Counted from the stretch's first letter, positions 26,213 to 38,734 are shown. The stretch: 64,000 bases of DNA from Albimonas donghaensis (GCF_900106695.1 NZ_FNMZ01000005.1:1-64000), one strand, 5' to 3'. Numbers and translations: made by a program. The notes: generated by a model from the letters alone, not told the origin.

Positions 26213-27037
26213 ATGACCGAACCTTTCGCGCCCCGTCTTGTCGAGAACCGGCCCGCGGACCCTGAGCCACCGGGATCCGGCCTCGGCGCCTCCGACGACA
26301 TGATCCGGGCCTTCTACTGGACGCGCCGGCCGCGCACCCTGCCCGAGCAGATCGCCGACGACGTCTCGCGACGGATCCTGGGCGGCGAGTTCCAGCCCGG
26401 CCAGCGGGTCGGAGAGGTCGAACTGGCGGAGCGTTTCGGCGTCTCCCGCGGGCCGGTGCGCGAGGCGATCCGGGAGCTGGAGAAGCGCGGGCTGGTGGAG
26501 ATCTTCCCCCGGCGCGGGGCCTTCGTGGCCTCCATCGACAACGACATGGTGGCGGACACCTTCAACGTGCGCGCCGCGCTGCTGGGGCTGGCGGCGCGTT
26601 ATGCGGCGGCCCTGGGCGAGCCCGAGGATTTCGAGCAGATCGAGGACCGGGTGCAGCGGCTGGAGGCGCTGACCGACGACGCGGGCGCCGATCCGCTGAC
26701 CTGCGCGCTGGCCTCGGCGCGGGTGGGGGCGGCGATCGGGCGGGCGAGCCGGTCGGCGCTGATGAAATCCATGCTGGTCTCCTTCGCCGAGGGCACGTTG
26801 TGGGGCCTGATCTGGCGCGAGCACCAGGTGGATTACCAGACCGCCGCCCGCCGGCGGGAGGCCGCGGCGGGCTGGCGGCGGGCGCTGGACCTGATCCGGG
26901 CCCGCGACGGAGCGGCGGCGGAGGCGGCGGTGCGCGATCTGCTGCACGACAACCGCGACCGCACCCTGAAGGTGTTTTCCATCCCCGGCGCCCCCCCCGC
27001 GGACCCGCGCCGCCAGGTGCGTATTACGGAGGGGTGA
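26213..27037 (+). CDS. GntR-family (FadR subfamily) transcriptional regulator
   Basis: The 274-residue protein has an N-terminal winged HTH (LPEQIADDVSRRILGGEFQPGQ, VGEVELAERFGVSRGPVREAIRELEKRGLV, residues about 40-105) and a helical FCD-type effector domain (TFNVRAALLGLAARYAA). These repressors usually respond to organic acids or amino acids. The ATG at 26213 has GGAGAG just upstream; longer open frames before it are shadows. It is divergent from the phosphatase gene and convergent with the KAP NTPase gene; its target is unclear. Confidence 0.92.
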   Translation: MTEPFAPRLVENRPADPEPPGSGLGASDDMIRAFYWTRRPRTLPEQIADDVSRRILGGEFQPGQRVGEVELAERFGVSRGPVREAIRELEKRGLVEIFPRRGAFVASIDNDMVADTFNVRAALLGLAARYAAALGEPEDFEQIEDRVQRLEALTDDAGADPLTCALASARVGAAIGRASRSALMKSMLVSFAEGTLWGLIWREHQVDYQTAARRREAAAGWRRALDLIRARDGAAAEAAVRDLLHDNRDRTLKVFSIPGAPPADPRRQVRITEG

Positions 27038-27077
27038 GACGCAGCCTCGGGCACATCACACGCCCGGCGAAGCCCCT

Positions 27078-27099
27078 GTAGGGCGGGTGCGAACCCGCC
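27078..27099. repeat. Copy 1 of a 22-bp palindromic interspersed repeat
   Basis: GTAGGGCGGGTGCGAACCCG plus CC is matched 22/22, in opposite orientation, at 50621-50642. Internally GGCGGGT and ACCCGCC form a 7-bp stem with a 4-nt loop. Both copies lie between convergent genes, here between the GntR and KAP NTPase genes, where they may serve as a shared terminator or REP-like element. Confidence 0.75.
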
Positions 27100-27100
27100 A

Positions 27101-30352
<3,252 letters not shown>

Positions 30353-30510
30353 CGCGGCCTCCGGGATTGCGCATCACGTCGACCGCCAACGTAGCGTCAC
30401 CCGGCCCCGCCTGTCTGCGCCCTTGCGCATGTTGCGGAAAGCGGGACAGTCGTGCCCAGGCGCGCTACCAAGCGCATGATCGCAGCGTTCAGACCCCCGG
30501 AGACCCCGCC

Positions 30511-31212
30511 ATGACCGAATTCGTCCTGCCCCCGGCGCCCCACGCCTCGGTCGCCGTCGCGGGAACCTCCGCCCGCTTCGCCGTGCGCCGGGTGTTCTGC
30601 GTCGGCCGCAACTACGCGGCGCACGCGCGCGAGATGGGCAAGGATCCCGACCGCGAGCCGCCGTTCTTCTTCACCAAGCCCGCCGATGCGGTCTTCGACA
30701 GCGGCCAGACCATCCCCTACCCGCCCGCCACCGCCGACCTGCACCATGAGGGCGAGCTGGTCGCGGCGCTCGGCCTCGGCGGCACGAACATCGCGGAAGA
30801 CGCCGCCCTGTCCCATGTCTGGGGCTACGCCGCGGGCAATGACCTGACCCGCCGCGACCTGCAGGCCGAAGCCAAGTCCATGGGCCGCCCCTGGGACCTG
30901 GCCAAGGGCTTCGACAACTCGGCGCTGTGCGGCGCGCTGCACCCGGTCTCGGAGGTCGGGCACCCGGAGGCCGGGGCGATCTCGCTCTCGGTCAACGGGA
31001 CGGTGCGCCAGAAGGGCGACCTGGCCGAGATGATCTGGTCCCTGCCCGAGGTGATCTCGATCCTGTCGCGCACGGTGACGCTCGCCCCCGGCGACCTGAT
31101 CTACACCGGCACCCCGGCGGGCGTCGGCGCGCTGGTCGCCGGCGATCGCTGCGTGACCGAGGTCGCGGGACTGAGCCCCGCCGTATTCGCTTTCGCGCCT
31201 CCCGCGGCATGA
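30511..31212 (+). CDS. Fumarylacetoacetate/fumarylpyruvate hydrolase family protein
   Basis: The 233-residue protein is of typical length for the small FAH/FAHD family. It begins with the family opening [17 protein letters not shown] (residues about 28-44), followed by [10 protein letters not shown], the metal ligands in [29 protein letters not shown] and the C-terminal [13 protein letters not shown]. Members cleave C-C bonds in acylpyruvates such as fumarylpyruvate (gentisate pathway) or decarboxylate oxaloacetate. The ATG at 30511 has GGAG 11 nt upstream. No gentisate dioxygenase gene is nearby, so the real substrate is unclear. Confidence 0.93.
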   Translation: MTEFVLPPAPHASVAVAGTSARFAVRRVFCVGRNYAAHAREMGKDPDREPPFFFTKPADAVFDSGQTIPYPPATADLHHEGELVAALGLGGTNIAEDAALSHVWGYAAGNDLTRRDLQAEAKSMGRPWDLAKGFDNSALCGALHPVSEVGHPEAGAISLSVNGTVRQKGDLAEMIWSLPEVISILSRTVTLAPGDLIYTGTPAGVGALVAGDRCVTEVAGLSPAVFAFAPPAA

Positions 31213-31436
31213 TCCTCGCGGTCGCGCGCAAGTTGCGCGATCGCCCCATGCCTGCGATCATTGCAGGGCGCGACCAGTTGCCCGAGCCGACGTCCGCCCG
31301 CGGGGGTTGATCCGCGCGCAATGGCGCCGTTACGTCAATATTGTTGTCGACGGTTCACAGCTTGAGACCGCGTCCCACCCCGCGAGGTGGGGCCGGTCAG
31401 GGAGGATTTCGTTTTGACCTTGAAGAGAGCCAGATC

Positions 31437-31979
31437 ATGATGGCGAACGACGACCCGCGCGGGACCGCGGCCGCCTCCGCCATGCCCGGCGTCCTGTCGG
31501 CGGCCGCGATCGGCGCGGAACCCGCGCCGATGTCGATTCCCGACCTGCCCGGCCATCTTCTGCGCCGCTGCCACCAGATCGTGGTGGCGCTGTTTCTCGA
31601 CGAATGCGGCGCGCACGACCTGACGCCGCTGCAATTCGCCGTGCTCGGCGTGCTGCGCCAGTTCGGGCCGCTCGACCAGGTGACCCTGGGCGGGCTGGCG
31701 GCGCTGGACCGGACCACGGTGGCGGTGGTGCTGCGCAACCTGGAGGAGCGGGGCCTCGTGGTCCGCGCCCAGTCGCGCCGCGACCGCCGCGCCAAGATCG
31801 TCACCATCACCGAGCGCGGGGCCGACGTCGTCATCGGCGCCGAACCGGCGGCGATCAAGGCGCAGGAGCGCGCGCTGGCGCCGCTCGACCCGGACGAGGC
31901 CGCCGAGTTCGTGCGCCTGCTGCGCAAGCTCGCCGAGGGCAACAACGACTTCAGCCGCGCCCCCCAGAAGCGCCGCTGA
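31437..31979 (+). CDS. MarR-family transcriptional regulator
   Basis: The 180-residue protein has the MarR winged helix: LTPLQFAVLGVLRQFGPL, TLGGLAALDRTTVAVVLRNLEERGLVVRAQSRRDRRAKIVTITERG (residues about 60-130), flanked by dimerisation helices. The ATG at 31437 is preceded by GAAGAGAG; about 30 residues before the first helix look disordered. Upstream, ACGTCAATATTGTTGTCGACG at 31334-31354 contains the 8-bp palindrome CAATATTG, a possible autoregulatory site. It is convergent with the LysR gene, and probably controls either itself or the upstream FAH-family gene. Confidence 0.92.
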   Translation: MMANDDPRGTAAASAMPGVLSAAAIGAEPAPMSIPDLPGHLLRRCHQIVVALFLDECGAHDLTPLQFAVLGVLRQFGPLDQVTLGGLAALDRTTVAVVLRNLEERGLVVRAQSRRDRRAKIVTITERGADVVIGAEPAAIKAQERALAPLDPDEAAEFVRLLRKLAEGNNDFSRAPQKRR

Positions 31980-32083
31980 CATCCCGCCTGCGGGGGGACC
32001 GCGATCGGGGGCGCGGGCGGGAGGGCCCCCTCCCGGTCGCGGCTCCGCATGGTCGCGGCTTCGCATGACCGGGGGGCGGCGGC

Positions 32084-33109
32084 TCAGCCGCCGCGGGCAA
32101 GCGGCGCGGCCCCGATCCCCTTCGCGCTCATCCCCGTCGCGCTCATCCCCGTCGACCCGATCCCCGTCGACCCGATGCCCGCGGACGCGTCCGCAGGCTC
32201 GCCGGTGGCGCCGCCCATTTCGGCCATCGCCCCGGCCAGTTGATTCGCGAAGCGCGCCGAGGCCACCGGCAGCGACCGCCCCCGCATCTGACCCAGCAGA
32301 AGATGCCCCGCCGGCACGTCGCGGACCGAAACCTCGCGCGCCGTCACCCCGCCGCCGGTCAGCGACTTCAGGCCGATGGGGATCTGGAAGGCCACCGCCT
32401 GCTCGTGCCGCACATAGTGGCGCAGGAACTCGAAGCTCTCGGATTCCACGGTGGGATCGATGCTCAGCGACCGCCCGCGCACCGCCATCTCCAGCAGGTG
32501 CCGCACGCCGTAGGGATGGGTCGGCATCGCCTGCGGCCAGGCGAGACAATCCCGCAGCCGCAGCTCGCCTTCCTTGGCCGCCAGCGGGTGATCCTCCGCG
32601 AACACCGCGAAAACCGGCTGGCGCATGGCGAACAGCACCTCGAAATCCGCGAGATAGACCGGCTCGAACACCAGCGCGAGGTCGGAGCGGAACTCCGACA
32701 GGTCATGTTCCGCCGCCACCCGGTCGCGCACCCGGACCGAGAACGACACGCCGGGATGCGCCCGGCGATAAACCGCGATCTGTTCGGGCAGGAAATAGGG
32801 CAGCAGCGCCTGCGAACAGGCGATGGAGACATGCCCCCGCCGCGCCCCCGACAGGTCCGCCACCTGGCTCTGCACCCGCGCGAGGTCCGAGATCTGCGCC
32901 CGGATATGCTGGACCAGAAGCTCTCCCGCCGGGTTCAGGCGCACGCCGCGGGGCAGACGCTCGAAGATCGGATAGCCGAACTCCTCCTCGAAGCCGGTGA
33001 TGCGCCGGTTCAGGGCCGAGGAGGTGATCGCCATGTCCTCCGCCGCCTTGCGGATGGAGCCGGCGCGGGCCACCGCCTCGATCAGGCGCAGGGTCTGCAA
33101 GTGTCTCAT
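32084..33109 (-). CDS. LysR-family transcriptional regulator
   Basis: The 341-residue protein has an N-terminal HTH (LQTLRLIEAVARAGSIRKAAEDMAITSSALNRRITGFEEEFG, residues 4-46) and a periplasmic-binding-like effector domain. After about residue 310 a low-complexity tail repeats GIGSTG and MSATG units, encoded by short tandem repeats at about 32125-32180; such a tail is unusual for LysR. The ATG at 33109 opens the conserved HTH. It is divergent from the first peptide ABC operon, 191 bp away, and so very likely regulates it. A GCAATTGTGC element near 33178-33187 is a candidate binding site. Confidence 0.93.
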   Translation of the reverse strand: MRHLQTLRLIEAVARAGSIRKAAEDMAITSSALNRRITGFEEEFGYPIFERLPRGVRLNPAGELLVQHIRAQISDLARVQSQVADLSGARRGHVSIACSQALLPYFLPEQIAVYRRAHPGVSFSVRVRDRVAAEHDLSEFRSDLALVFEPVYLADFEVLFAMRQPVFAVFAEDHPLAAKEGELRLRDCLAWPQAMPTHPYGVRHLLEMAVRGRSLSIDPTVESESFEFLRHYVRHEQAVAFQIPIGLKSLTGGGVTAREVSVRDVPAGHLLLGQMRGRSLPVASARFANQLAGAMAEMGGATGEPADASAGIGSTGIGSTGMSATGMSAKGIGAAPLARGG

Positions 33110-33300
33110 GGCGCGTCTTTCATATGGGGGCGTCTTCCGGAGTGCTGCAAATAGGGAACCACGTCTCTGCGTTTTGAGCAATTGTGCGACGCACCCTCTG
33201 GCCGCACCTTCTTTCGCAAACGCGGCGCCGCCGGAATCGCGCCCGGACCAGACCCGAACGAACGCCGAACGGCGACGACCCAGCGACAGAGGAGCGGACC

Positions 33301-34917
33301 ATGGACATCACCCCCAGCCGACGCGGATTTCTGAAACTCGGAGCCAGCGGCGCGGTCATCGCCGCTTCGCAGCTGCCCTTCCTGAAATACGCGCAGGCGG
33401 CCGGCGAGGAGACGGTGGTGGTGGTCATGGGCCAGACCATCAACTCGCTCGACCTGCACCGCACCGGCACCAACCGCCCCTCCTACCAGGTCGCCGTCAA
33501 CTGCTATGACCGGCTGGTGTCCTTCGGGACCAAGGAGATGCCGGACGGCAGCCTGTCCTACGACTATTCGGTGATCGAGCCCGAGCTGGCCGAAAGCTGG
33601 ACGGTGTCGGATGACGGCACGGTCTACACCTTCAAGATCAAGCCCGAGGCCAGGTTCCAGGACGGATCCAAGGTCACCGCCCATGACGTGAAATGGTCCT
33701 TCGACCGCGCCGTGTCGGTCGGCGGCTTCCCCACCGTGCAGATGAAGGCCGGCGGGCTGGAGCGGCCCGACCAGTTCGCCGCCGTGGATGACGAGACCTT
33801 CACCGTCACCCTCGACGAGGCCTCGAAGCTGGCCCTGCCCGACCTCGCGGTGCCGGTGCCGTTCATCCTGAATTCGGCCGTCGCCAGGGCCAACGCCACC
33901 GAGGCGGACCCGTGGGCGATGGAATTCGTCCACAAGAACACCATCGGCTCCGGCGCCTTCAAGGTGGTGCGCTGGGATCCGGGCCAGCAGCTGGTCTATG
34001 AGCGCAACGACGACTGGACCGGCGGCCCCCTGCCCGGCGCCAAGCGCGTGGTGCTGCGCGAGGTCCCGTCCCAGTCCACCCGCCGCGCGCTGATCGAGCG
34101 CGGGGACGTGCAGCTGTCCTACAACATCCCCAACAAGGACGCCGCCGAGCTGGACGCGATGGACGACGTGGCCGTCTACTCGACCCCGATCGAGAACGCG
34201 ATCTACGTCGTCTCCCTGAACTACGACTTCGAGCCGTTTCAGGACCCCGATGTGCGCAAGGCCGTCGCCTACGCCATCCCCTACGAGCAGATCTTCAAGA
34301 CCGCCGCCTATGGCCGCGGCGTGCCGATGTGGGGCGGCAAGGGCGTGGACGGCCCGGCCTGGCCGCAGCCCTCGCCCTATGAATACAATCTCGACAAGGC
34401 CAAGGCGCACCTGGAGAAGTCGGGCTTCGCCAACGGCTTCGAGGTTCCCTTCTCCATCGACCTTTCCCAGGCCGACTGGATGGAGCCGACCGCCCTGCTG
34501 ATCCAGGAGAACCTGGCCAAGCTCGGCATCACGACACAGATCGACAAGATCCCCGGCGCCAACTGGCGCACCGCGAGCCTCGTGGAAAAGCGCCTGCCGC
34601 TGGCGCTGGAGACCTTCGGCGGCTGGCTGAACTATCCCTGCTACTACTTCTTCTGGGCCTATCTCGACGGGCACCTGTTCAACTCGTCCAACTACAAGAA
34701 CGACGAGATCGAGGCGCTGGTCGCCAAGACCCTGAAGATGCCGGTGGACAACCCCGAATACGCCCCCGCCGTCCAGCGCATGTTCGAGATCGCCTTCGAG
34801 GACCTGCCCCGCATCCCGCTCTGGCAGCCGGCGCTCAACGTCGCATCCAACGGGGCGGAGGGATACGAATACTGGTTCCACCGCGAGCTCGACGCCCGCA
34901 AGCTGACCAAGGCCTGA
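33301..34917 (+). CDS. Peptide/nickel-type ABC transporter substrate-binding protein (operon 1)
   Basis: The 538-residue protein belongs to solute-binding family 5 (DppA/OppA/NikA). It opens with a twin-arginine-like signal, SRRGFLKLGASGAV (residues 6-19), with cleavage near YAQAAG at about residue 34, so it may be exported folded by Tat. Conserved family pieces include AESWTVSDDGTVYTFKIKP, FQDGSKVTAHDVKWSF and GSGAFKVVRWDPGQQ. The ATG at 33301 has GAGGAG 7 nt upstream. It is followed 4 nt later by the permease gene. Substrate could be peptides, opines or another organic amine; sequence alone does not tell. Confidence 0.94.
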   Translation: MDITPSRRGFLKLGASGAVIAASQLPFLKYAQAAGEETVVVVMGQTINSLDLHRTGTNRPSYQVAVNCYDRLVSFGTKEMPDGSLSYDYSVIEPELAESWTVSDDGTVYTFKIKPEARFQDGSKVTAHDVKWSFDRAVSVGGFPTVQMKAGGLERPDQFAAVDDETFTVTLDEASKLALPDLAVPVPFILNSAVARANATEADPWAMEFVHKNTIGSGAFKVVRWDPGQQLVYERNDDWTGGPLPGAKRVVLREVPSQSTRRALIERGDVQLSYNIPNKDAAELDAMDDVAVYSTPIENAIYVVSLNYDFEPFQDPDVRKAVAYAIPYEQIFKTAAYGRGVPMWGGKGVDGPAWPQPSPYEYNLDKAKAHLEKSGFANGFEVPFSIDLSQADWMEPTALLIQENLAKLGITTQIDKIPGANWRTASLVEKRLPLALETFGGWLNYPCYYFFWAYLDGHLFNSSNYKNDEIEALVAKTLKMPVDNPEYAPAVQRMFEIAFEDLPRIPLWQPALNVASNGAEGYEYWFHRELDARKLTKA

Positions 34918-34921
34918 CCCG

Positions 34922-35947
34922 ATGCCGAGCCGTTTGAGAGCCGTTCTCATGCGGCTCGCGCAGGCCATCCCGGTGGTGCTCGGCGTGGTGCTGGTCAGCT
35001 TCCTGCTGACCCGCGCCCTGCCGGGCGACCCGGCCGCCTATTTCGCCGGGGACGCGGCCACGCCCGAGTCCATCGCCGCCACCCGCGCCAAGCTGGGGCT
35101 CGACAAGTCCATGCCCGAGCAGTTCCTGCGCTATTGCGGGGACCTGCTGCGCGGCGATCTCGGCCAGTCGCTGAGCACCGGGCAGCCGGTGCTGGACGAG
35201 CTGACCCGCCGCCTGCCCGCCTCGCTGGAACTGACGCTGACCGCGCTGCTGATCTCCTGCGGGATCGCCGTGCCGCTGGGGGTGCTGGCCGCGACCCGGC
35301 CGGGGTCCTGGGTCGACCACCTGTGCCGGGTGCTGGTGACGGCGGGGGTGAGCCTGCCGACCTTCTTCACCGGGGTCGTGCTGATCTACGTGTTCTACTA
35401 CCTGACCGGCTGGGCGCCCTCGCCGCTGGGCCGGCTGGACTTCATCTATATCGAGCCGCCGACCGTCACCGGCTTCCTGCTCATCGACGCGGCGCTGGAC
35501 GGCGACGGCGAGACCTGGGCCGCCGCCCTGCGCCAGCTGATCCTGCCGGCGCTGACGCTGGCGCTGTTCACCATGGCGCCCATCGCGCGGATGACCCGCG
35601 CGGCGATGCTTTCGGCGCTGTCCTCGGACTTCATCCGCACCGCGCGGGCGGCGGGACTGACGTCGCGCAAGGTGCTGTTCGCCTACGCCTTCCGCAACGC
35701 CCTGCTGCCGGTGGTGACCACGCTGGGCATGGTGTTCTCCTTCACCCTGGGGGCCAATGTGCTGGTGGAGAAGGTGTTCGCCTGGCCGGGCATCGGCTCC
35801 TTCGCGGTGGAGGCGCTGGTCGCCTCCGACTACGCCGCCGTCCAGGGCTTCGTTCTGTGCATGGCGCTGCTGTTCGTGGCGCTCAACCTCGTGATCGACA
35901 TGGCCTATTCGCTGATCGATCCGCGCATCGGGTTCGACAGCAAATGA
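34922..35947 (+). CDS. Peptide-type ABC transporter permease 1 (DppB-like)
   Basis: The 341-residue inner-membrane protein has the DppB form: an N-terminal helix (AIPVVLGVVLVSFLLTRALPGDPA), a large periplasmic loop and five further helices, with the EAA loop at RAAGLTSRKVLFAYAFRNALLPVV (about residues 245-268) and the final EKVFAWPGIGSFAVEAL segment. It forms the channel with the permease encoded immediately downstream, whose start overlaps its stop by 4 bp (ATGA). Confidence 0.95.
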   Translation: MPSRLRAVLMRLAQAIPVVLGVVLVSFLLTRALPGDPAAYFAGDAATPESIAATRAKLGLDKSMPEQFLRYCGDLLRGDLGQSLSTGQPVLDELTRRLPASLELTLTALLISCGIAVPLGVLAATRPGSWVDHLCRVLVTAGVSLPTFFTGVVLIYVFYYLTGWAPSPLGRLDFIYIEPPTVTGFLLIDAALDGDGETWAAALRQLILPALTLALFTMAPIARMTRAAMLSALSSDFIRTARAAGLTSRKVLFAYAFRNALLPVVTTLGMVFSFTLGANVLVEKVFAWPGIGSFAVEALVASDYAAVQGFVLCMALLFVALNLVIDMAYSLIDPRIGFDSK

Positions 35948-36834
35948 CCGACGCAACCATACCCGCGCCCAAGCCCGCATCCCCGCGGCGCCAGGGAAGC
36001 TTCGACCACATCGTCTACGTCCTGAAGGACAACCCGGTGACGATGCTGGCCTTCGCCATGTTCGCGGTGCTGATCTTCGCCGCCGTGCTGGGGCCCGCGC
36101 TGGCGCCCTATGACCCGCTGGCCACCGATGCGGCCATCGCGCTGCAGCCGCCCTCCGCCGCGCACTGGTTCGGCACCGACAACCTGGGGCGGGACGTCTT
36201 CTCCCGCACCATCGTGGCGACCCGGCTGGACCTGCTGATCTCCGTCGCCGCGGTGGCGATCAGCTTCGTGGTCGGCTCGGCGCTGGGAGCCGCGGCGGGC
36301 TACTGGGGCGGCTGGCTGGACGTGGCCCTGTCCCGCGTGCTGGACACGATCATGGCCTTCCCGCTGTTCGTGCTGGCCATGGGCATCGTGGCCGCGCTGG
36401 GCAACACGATCGAGAACATCGTCTACGCCACCGCCATCATCAACGTCCCCTTCTACGCCCGCCTCGTGCGGGCCGAGGTCAATATCCGGCGCGAGGCGGG
36501 CTTCGCGCTCGCCGCCAGGCTTGCGGGGAACTCCGACATCCGCGTGCTGGCGCTGCACATCTTCCCCAACGCCCTGCCGCCGATGATGGTGCAGGTGTCG
36601 CTGAACCTGGGCTGGGCGATCCTCAACGCCGCCGGCCTGTCCTTCATCGGGCTGGGCGTCCGGCCCCCCACGGCCGAATGGGGGATCATGGTGGCCGAGG
36701 GCGCGAACTTCATCGTCTCGGGCGAATGGTGGCTGGCGATCTTCCCCGGTCTCTGCCTGATGTTCGCGGTCTTCACCTTCAACCTGCTGGGCGACGGTCT
36801 GCGCGACATGGTCGACCCGCGCCGGAGGACCTGA
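35944..36834 (+). CDS. Peptide-type ABC transporter permease 2 (DppC-like)
   Basis: The 296-residue protein has the DppC form: a hydrophobic N-terminal helix (TMLAFAMFAVLIFAAVLGP), the conserved HWFGTDNLGRDVFSRTIVATRLDLLI segment, and an EAA loop in AARLAGNSDIRVLALHIFPNALPP, then LSFIGLGVRPPTAEWGIMVAEG. The ATG at 35944 overlaps the preceding stop, showing translational coupling; the longer open frame through the previous gene is a shadow. Confidence 0.95.
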   Translation: MTDATIPAPKPASPRRQGSFDHIVYVLKDNPVTMLAFAMFAVLIFAAVLGPALAPYDPLATDAAIALQPPSAAHWFGTDNLGRDVFSRTIVATRLDLLISVAAVAISFVVGSALGAAAGYWGGWLDVALSRVLDTIMAFPLFVLAMGIVAALGNTIENIVYATAIINVPFYARLVRAEVNIRREAGFALAARLAGNSDIRVLALHIFPNALPPMMVQVSLNLGWAILNAAGLSFIGLGVRPPTAEWGIMVAEGANFIVSGEWWLAIFPGLCLMFAVFTFNLLGDGLRDMVDPRRRT

Positions 36835-36836
36835 GC

Positions 36837-38468
36837 ATGCTGTCGATCAAGGATCTGGCCGTCGCCTTCCGCACCCGGCGCGGAGAAGTCGACGCGGTGC
36901 GCGGCGTCTCCTTCGACGTGGCCGAGGGCGAGGTGCTCGGCATCGTGGGGGAGAGCGGATCGGGCAAGTCGGTCACCTCCTACGCGCTGATGCGCATTCT
37001 CGACGCCGGCGGACGCATCAAGGCGGGCGAGGCGACCTATGGCGGCGTGGATCTGCGCCGCGCCTCCGAACGCGACATGCAGGGGATCCGGGGGCGCGAG
37101 ATCTCGATGATCTTCCAGAACCCCCGCGCCGCCCTGAACCCGATCCGCAAGGTGGGACGCCAGATCGAGGACGTGCTGCGCCGCCACGCCCGCGCCGACC
37201 GCCAGAACGGCCGGGCCGAGGCGATCAGGGCCATGGAGGCGGTGCGCATCAACGACGCCGCCGCGCGCTACGACGCCTATCCGTTCGAGCTGTCGGGCGG
37301 CATGTGCCAGCGGATCGTTTGCGCCATCGCGCTGGCCTGCGACCCGCGCCTGCTGGTGATGGACGAGCCCACGACCGGGCTCGACATCACCACCCAGAAA
37401 GCGGTGATGGAACTGGTCACGGACCTGATCCGCGCACGCGCCATGTCGGCCATTCTCATCACCCATGACCTCGGGCTGGCGGCGCAGTATTGCGACCGGC
37501 TGGTGGTGATGAAGGACGGCGAAATCGTCGAGGCCGGCGACCCGGGCGCGCTGTTCTCCCGCCCTGCGCACGCCTATACGCGCAAGCTGGTGGACGCGAC
37601 CCCGCGGGCGGGCGCCTCGATCCGCTCGCTGCTCCCCGCCGAGGTCCGCACCCCCGAGCCGCCCCGCCGCATCACCGACGAGGCGCTGCTGGAAGTCCGC
37701 GACCTGGTGAAGACCTTCGCAGGCAAGTCGGGGCCGGTGCATGCGGTCAGGGGCGTCAGCTTCGACGTGAAGAAGGGGCAGTCGGTGGGGCTGGTGGGCG
37801 AATCCGGCTGCGGCAAGTCCACGACCTCCTCGATGGTGGTGCGGCTGCTGGACCCGACATCCGGGGAGATCCGGTTCGAGGGGACGGACCTGGCGCAGCG
37901 CCCCGCCGCCGGCTTCGCCCGCGACCCGATGCGCTCGCGCATCCAGATGGTGTTCCAGGACGCCACCGACAGCCTCAACCCCCGCCATACCTCGCGCCAG
38001 ACCATCGCCGAGCCGCTGCGCGCCATGGCCGGCCTGCGCGGCCGCGCGCAAGGCCAGCGGATCGAGGAGCTGGCCGATCTCGTGGGCCTGCCCCGGACGT
38101 TGCTGGACCGCTTCCCGCACCAGCTCTCGGGCGGGCAGAAGGCGCGGGTGGGGATCGCGCGGGCCATCGCGGTGAACCCGTCCTTCCTGATCCTGGACGA
38201 ACCCACGGCGGCGCTCGACGTCTCCATCCAGGCCATCGTGCTGAACCTGCTGGCGGACCTGCGGGCGCGGCTGAACATGAGCTATCTGTTCGTCTCCCAT
38301 GACCTGCACGTGGTCCGGCTGCTTTGCGATCATGTGGTGGTGATGAAGGGGGGCGAGATCGTCGAGCAGGGCTCGGCCGAGCAGGTGATGACCGCCCCCG
38401 CGGACCCGTACACGGCGGAGCTTCTCTCCGCCGCGCCGAAGCCCCCCGCCCCGCGCGCAGCGGCTTGA
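36837..38468 (+). CDS. Peptide-type ABC transporter, fused double ATPase (DppD-DppF-like)
   Basis: The 543-residue protein contains two complete ABC ATPase domains in one chain. The first has Walker [10 protein letters not shown] (about residue 41), LSGGMCQR and LLVMDEPTTGLD; the second has GESGCGKST (about residue 322), LSGGQKARVGIARA and LILDEPTAALD. This is the GsiA/YejF arrangement, replacing separate DppD and DppF. The short linker at about residues 260-280 keeps an oligopeptide-transporter C-terminal piece but lacks the Cys-rich motif. The ATG at 36837 follows the permease stop by 2 nt. The last codons run into a 24-bp tandem repeat. Confidence 0.95.
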   Translation: MLSIKDLAVAFRTRRGEVDAVRGVSFDVAEGEVLGIVGESGSGKSVTSYALMRILDAGGRIKAGEATYGGVDLRRASERDMQGIRGREISMIFQNPRAALNPIRKVGRQIEDVLRRHARADRQNGRAEAIRAMEAVRINDAAARYDAYPFELSGGMCQRIVCAIALACDPRLLVMDEPTTGLDITTQKAVMELVTDLIRARAMSAILITHDLGLAAQYCDRLVVMKDGEIVEAGDPGALFSRPAHAYTRKLVDATPRAGASIRSLLPAEVRTPEPPRRITDEALLEVRDLVKTFAGKSGPVHAVRGVSFDVKKGQSVGLVGESGCGKSTTSSMVVRLLDPTSGEIRFEGTDLAQRPAAGFARDPMRSRIQMVFQDATDSLNPRHTSRQTIAEPLRAMAGLRGRAQGQRIEELADLVGLPRTLLDRFPHQLSGGQKARVGIARAIAVNPSFLILDEPTAALDVSIQAIVLNLLADLRARLNMSYLFVSHDLHVVRLLCDHVVVMKGGEIVEQGSAEQVMTAPADPYTAELLSAAPKPPAPRAAA

Positions 38469-38590
38469 TCGTCCCGCGCGCAGCAGCCTGAGGCGCCCCG
38501 CGCGCAGCGGCCTGAGGCGTCCCGCGCGCAGCGGCCTGAGGCGTCCCGCGCGCAGCGGCCTGAGGCGTCCCGCGCGCAGCGGCCTGAGGG
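38448..38590 (+). repeat. 24-bp tandem repeat array starting in the ABC gene 3' end
   Basis: Five 24-bp units (38471-38494, 38495-38518, 38519-38542, 38543-38566, 38567-38590) share the core CCCGCGCGCAGCGGCCTGAG with only a few substitutions. A sixth, degenerate copy at 38448-38470 contains the last codons and stop of the double-ATPase gene, so the array appears to have grown from the gene's 3' end. The last unit leads into a perfect palindrome. Confidence 0.95.
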
Positions 38591-38621
38591 GCGCGGCGCC
38601 GCGCCCCTCAGGCCGCTGCGC
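38574..38621 (+). terminator. 48-bp perfect palindrome at the end of the tandem array
   Basis: Positions 38574-38597 are the exact reverse complement of 38598-38621 (24/24, no spacer). The left arm is the last tandem unit; the right arm is an inverted copy. In RNA it would make an extremely stable hairpin about 105 nt after the ABC gene stop and probably ends the operon transcript; in DNA it could extrude a cruciform. Confidence 0.7.
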
Positions 38622-38734
38622 CGGGTCACATCCGCGTTGATGGCGCCCTTGCGGCGGCCGCCGGCATGGCCACGCCGCATTCGGCCCTTATCTGGAGGTC
38701 AGGAACCGGACTGGATCCGGGGAAAGGACCATTC

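Noticed and set aside
31900-32083. Strong bidirectional terminator between MarR and LysR genes
   Set aside because: GC-rich inverted segments occur (for example GCGGCGGCT next to AGCCGCCGC), but they overlap the LysR stop and have no U-run, so I do not annotate them.
38471-38590. CRISPR array
   Set aside because: The 24-bp units are directly adjacent without unique spacers and no cas genes are present.
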